Below the pieces are notes generated by a model, which saw nothing but the letters and a program-made list of their open reading frames with translations, was not told the DNA's origin and searched no databases. The translations under genes and the position numbers were made by a program. DNA of 64,000 nt from Bradyrhizobium sp. SRS-191 (GTDB taxonomy: Bacteria > Pseudomonadota > Alphaproteobacteria > Rhizobiales > Xanthobacteraceae). Numbering within the stretch: the first letter of the stretch is position 1; each line of letters begins with the position of its first letter. The stretch covers positions 1 to 64,000 of the forward strand of contig NZ_JANBVS010000020.1 in assembly GCF_024586915.1 (NCBI RefSeq), read 5' to 3'. This document shows, one piece after another, positions 63,756 to 64,000 of this stretch.

Positions 63756-64000
63756 GTGGACCAGTCGGAAAAATATCGCACGTTCTACGCCAAGCTGATC
63801 TGCACGGCCGCCAAGCTCGACGATCCCAGGATCGAGGAGGCGTTCCGCAGCATCAAGCGCGAGCCCTTCGCTGGACCGGGGCCCTGGTGGATAACCCTCG
63901 GCGGCCATTCCTATGTGCAGACGCCCGACGATGATCCGGCGTTTCTCTATCAGAACCTGCTGCTCGCGCTGGACCATGAGCGCGGCATCAATATCGGCCA
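63756..64000 (+). CDS. PCMT-like methyltransferase, N-terminal part (cut by window end)
   Basis: Reading from a GTG at 63756 (GAGG ten bases upstream), 81 complete codons are visible: MDQSEKYRTFYAKLICTAAK, then RIEEAFRSIKREPFAGPGPW, and YQNLLLALDHERGINIG at the edge. 'F..i.RE.F.gpgpw' followed by 'Y.n.l.al' resembles the start of protein-L-isoaspartate O-methyltransferase family proteins. The SAM-binding core is beyond the window. It is 147 bases after the Imm53 gene on the same strand; a functional link is not shown. Confidence 0.65.
   Translation, partial: MDQSEKYRTFYAKLICTAAKLDDPRIEEAFRSIKREPFAGPGPWWITLGGHSYVQTPDDDPAFLYQNLLLALDHERGINIG

Overview
The window is GC-rich chromosomal DNA of an alphaproteobacterium, most likely Bradyrhizobium (Nitrobacteraceae). 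This rests on gene content and style: squalene-hopene cyclase, homospermidine synthase with an ornithine decarboxylase behind a long speF-type leader, a class A small heat-shock gene with a ROSE-like leader and sigma-32 promoter, FixK/FNR-type boxes, and many palindromic intergenic repeats. I see no phage, integrase, transposase, CRISPR array, rRNA or tRNA. About 58 protein genes are supported, the last one cut by the window edge.

Layout. 0-2 kb: the end of a dispersed structured repeat, a conserved hypothetical gene and a membrane protein. 2-5.1 kb: an aromatic-type FAD hydroxylase with a DUF2783 partner and a VOC protein, divergent from a MarR regulator; the shared promoter region carries a palindromic operator and a FixK box. 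5.2-8.1 kb: htpG and an orphan TTT-type binding protein. 8.3-12.6 kb: a four-gene acyl-activation cluster (FATP-like ligase, stand-alone carrier protein, second adenylating enzyme, SDR reductase). 12.6-16.2 kb: a P1B-5-type metal ATPase with a C-terminal hemerythrin domain, an RHH-like protein and an MgtC-like protein, with two FixK boxes. 16.4-22.3 kb: RMD1-like, DUF3095, DUF2147, a long repeat-filled spacer, GNAT, sodB and crcB. 22.5-27.8 kb: a Zur-box-fronted zinc operon (His-rich mini-protein, znuC, znuB, znuA, COG0523 GTPase, beta-propeller protein) and a small anchored protein. 28.2-32.8 kb: a polyamine cluster (hss, ridA, a 53-aa membrane protein, GNAT, odc with a ~500-nt leader). 33-37.2 kb: an M3 peptidase and a DUF1007/NiCo efflux pair. 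37.8-43.4 kb: shc, MAPEG, hemH, an SPFH/NfeD pair. 43.6-48.3 kb: an outer-membrane barrel, kdsD and tandem arylamine N-acetyltransferases. 48.3-48.7 kb: a highly structured RNA candidate with its own promoter and terminator. 49.4-56 kb: gltD and gltB separated by five palindromic repeats. 56.5-64 kb: a PepSY-like exported protein, hsp20, an alpha/beta hydrolase, a TPR protein, a conserved hypothetical protein, a branched-chain-amino-acid-type binding protein divergent from a GntR regulator, an orphan Imm53-type immunity gene and a partial PCMT-like methyltransferase.

Themes: metal homeostasis (Zn, Ni/Co, possibly Ni/Fe), low-oxygen control through three FixK boxes, polyamine and hopanoid synthesis, and ammonia assimilation. 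The observations most likely to be new are the structured RNA at about 48.29-48.74 kb and the dispersed repeat at 1-180 and about 19.5-19.7 kb, whose stem shows compensatory base changes between the two copies.
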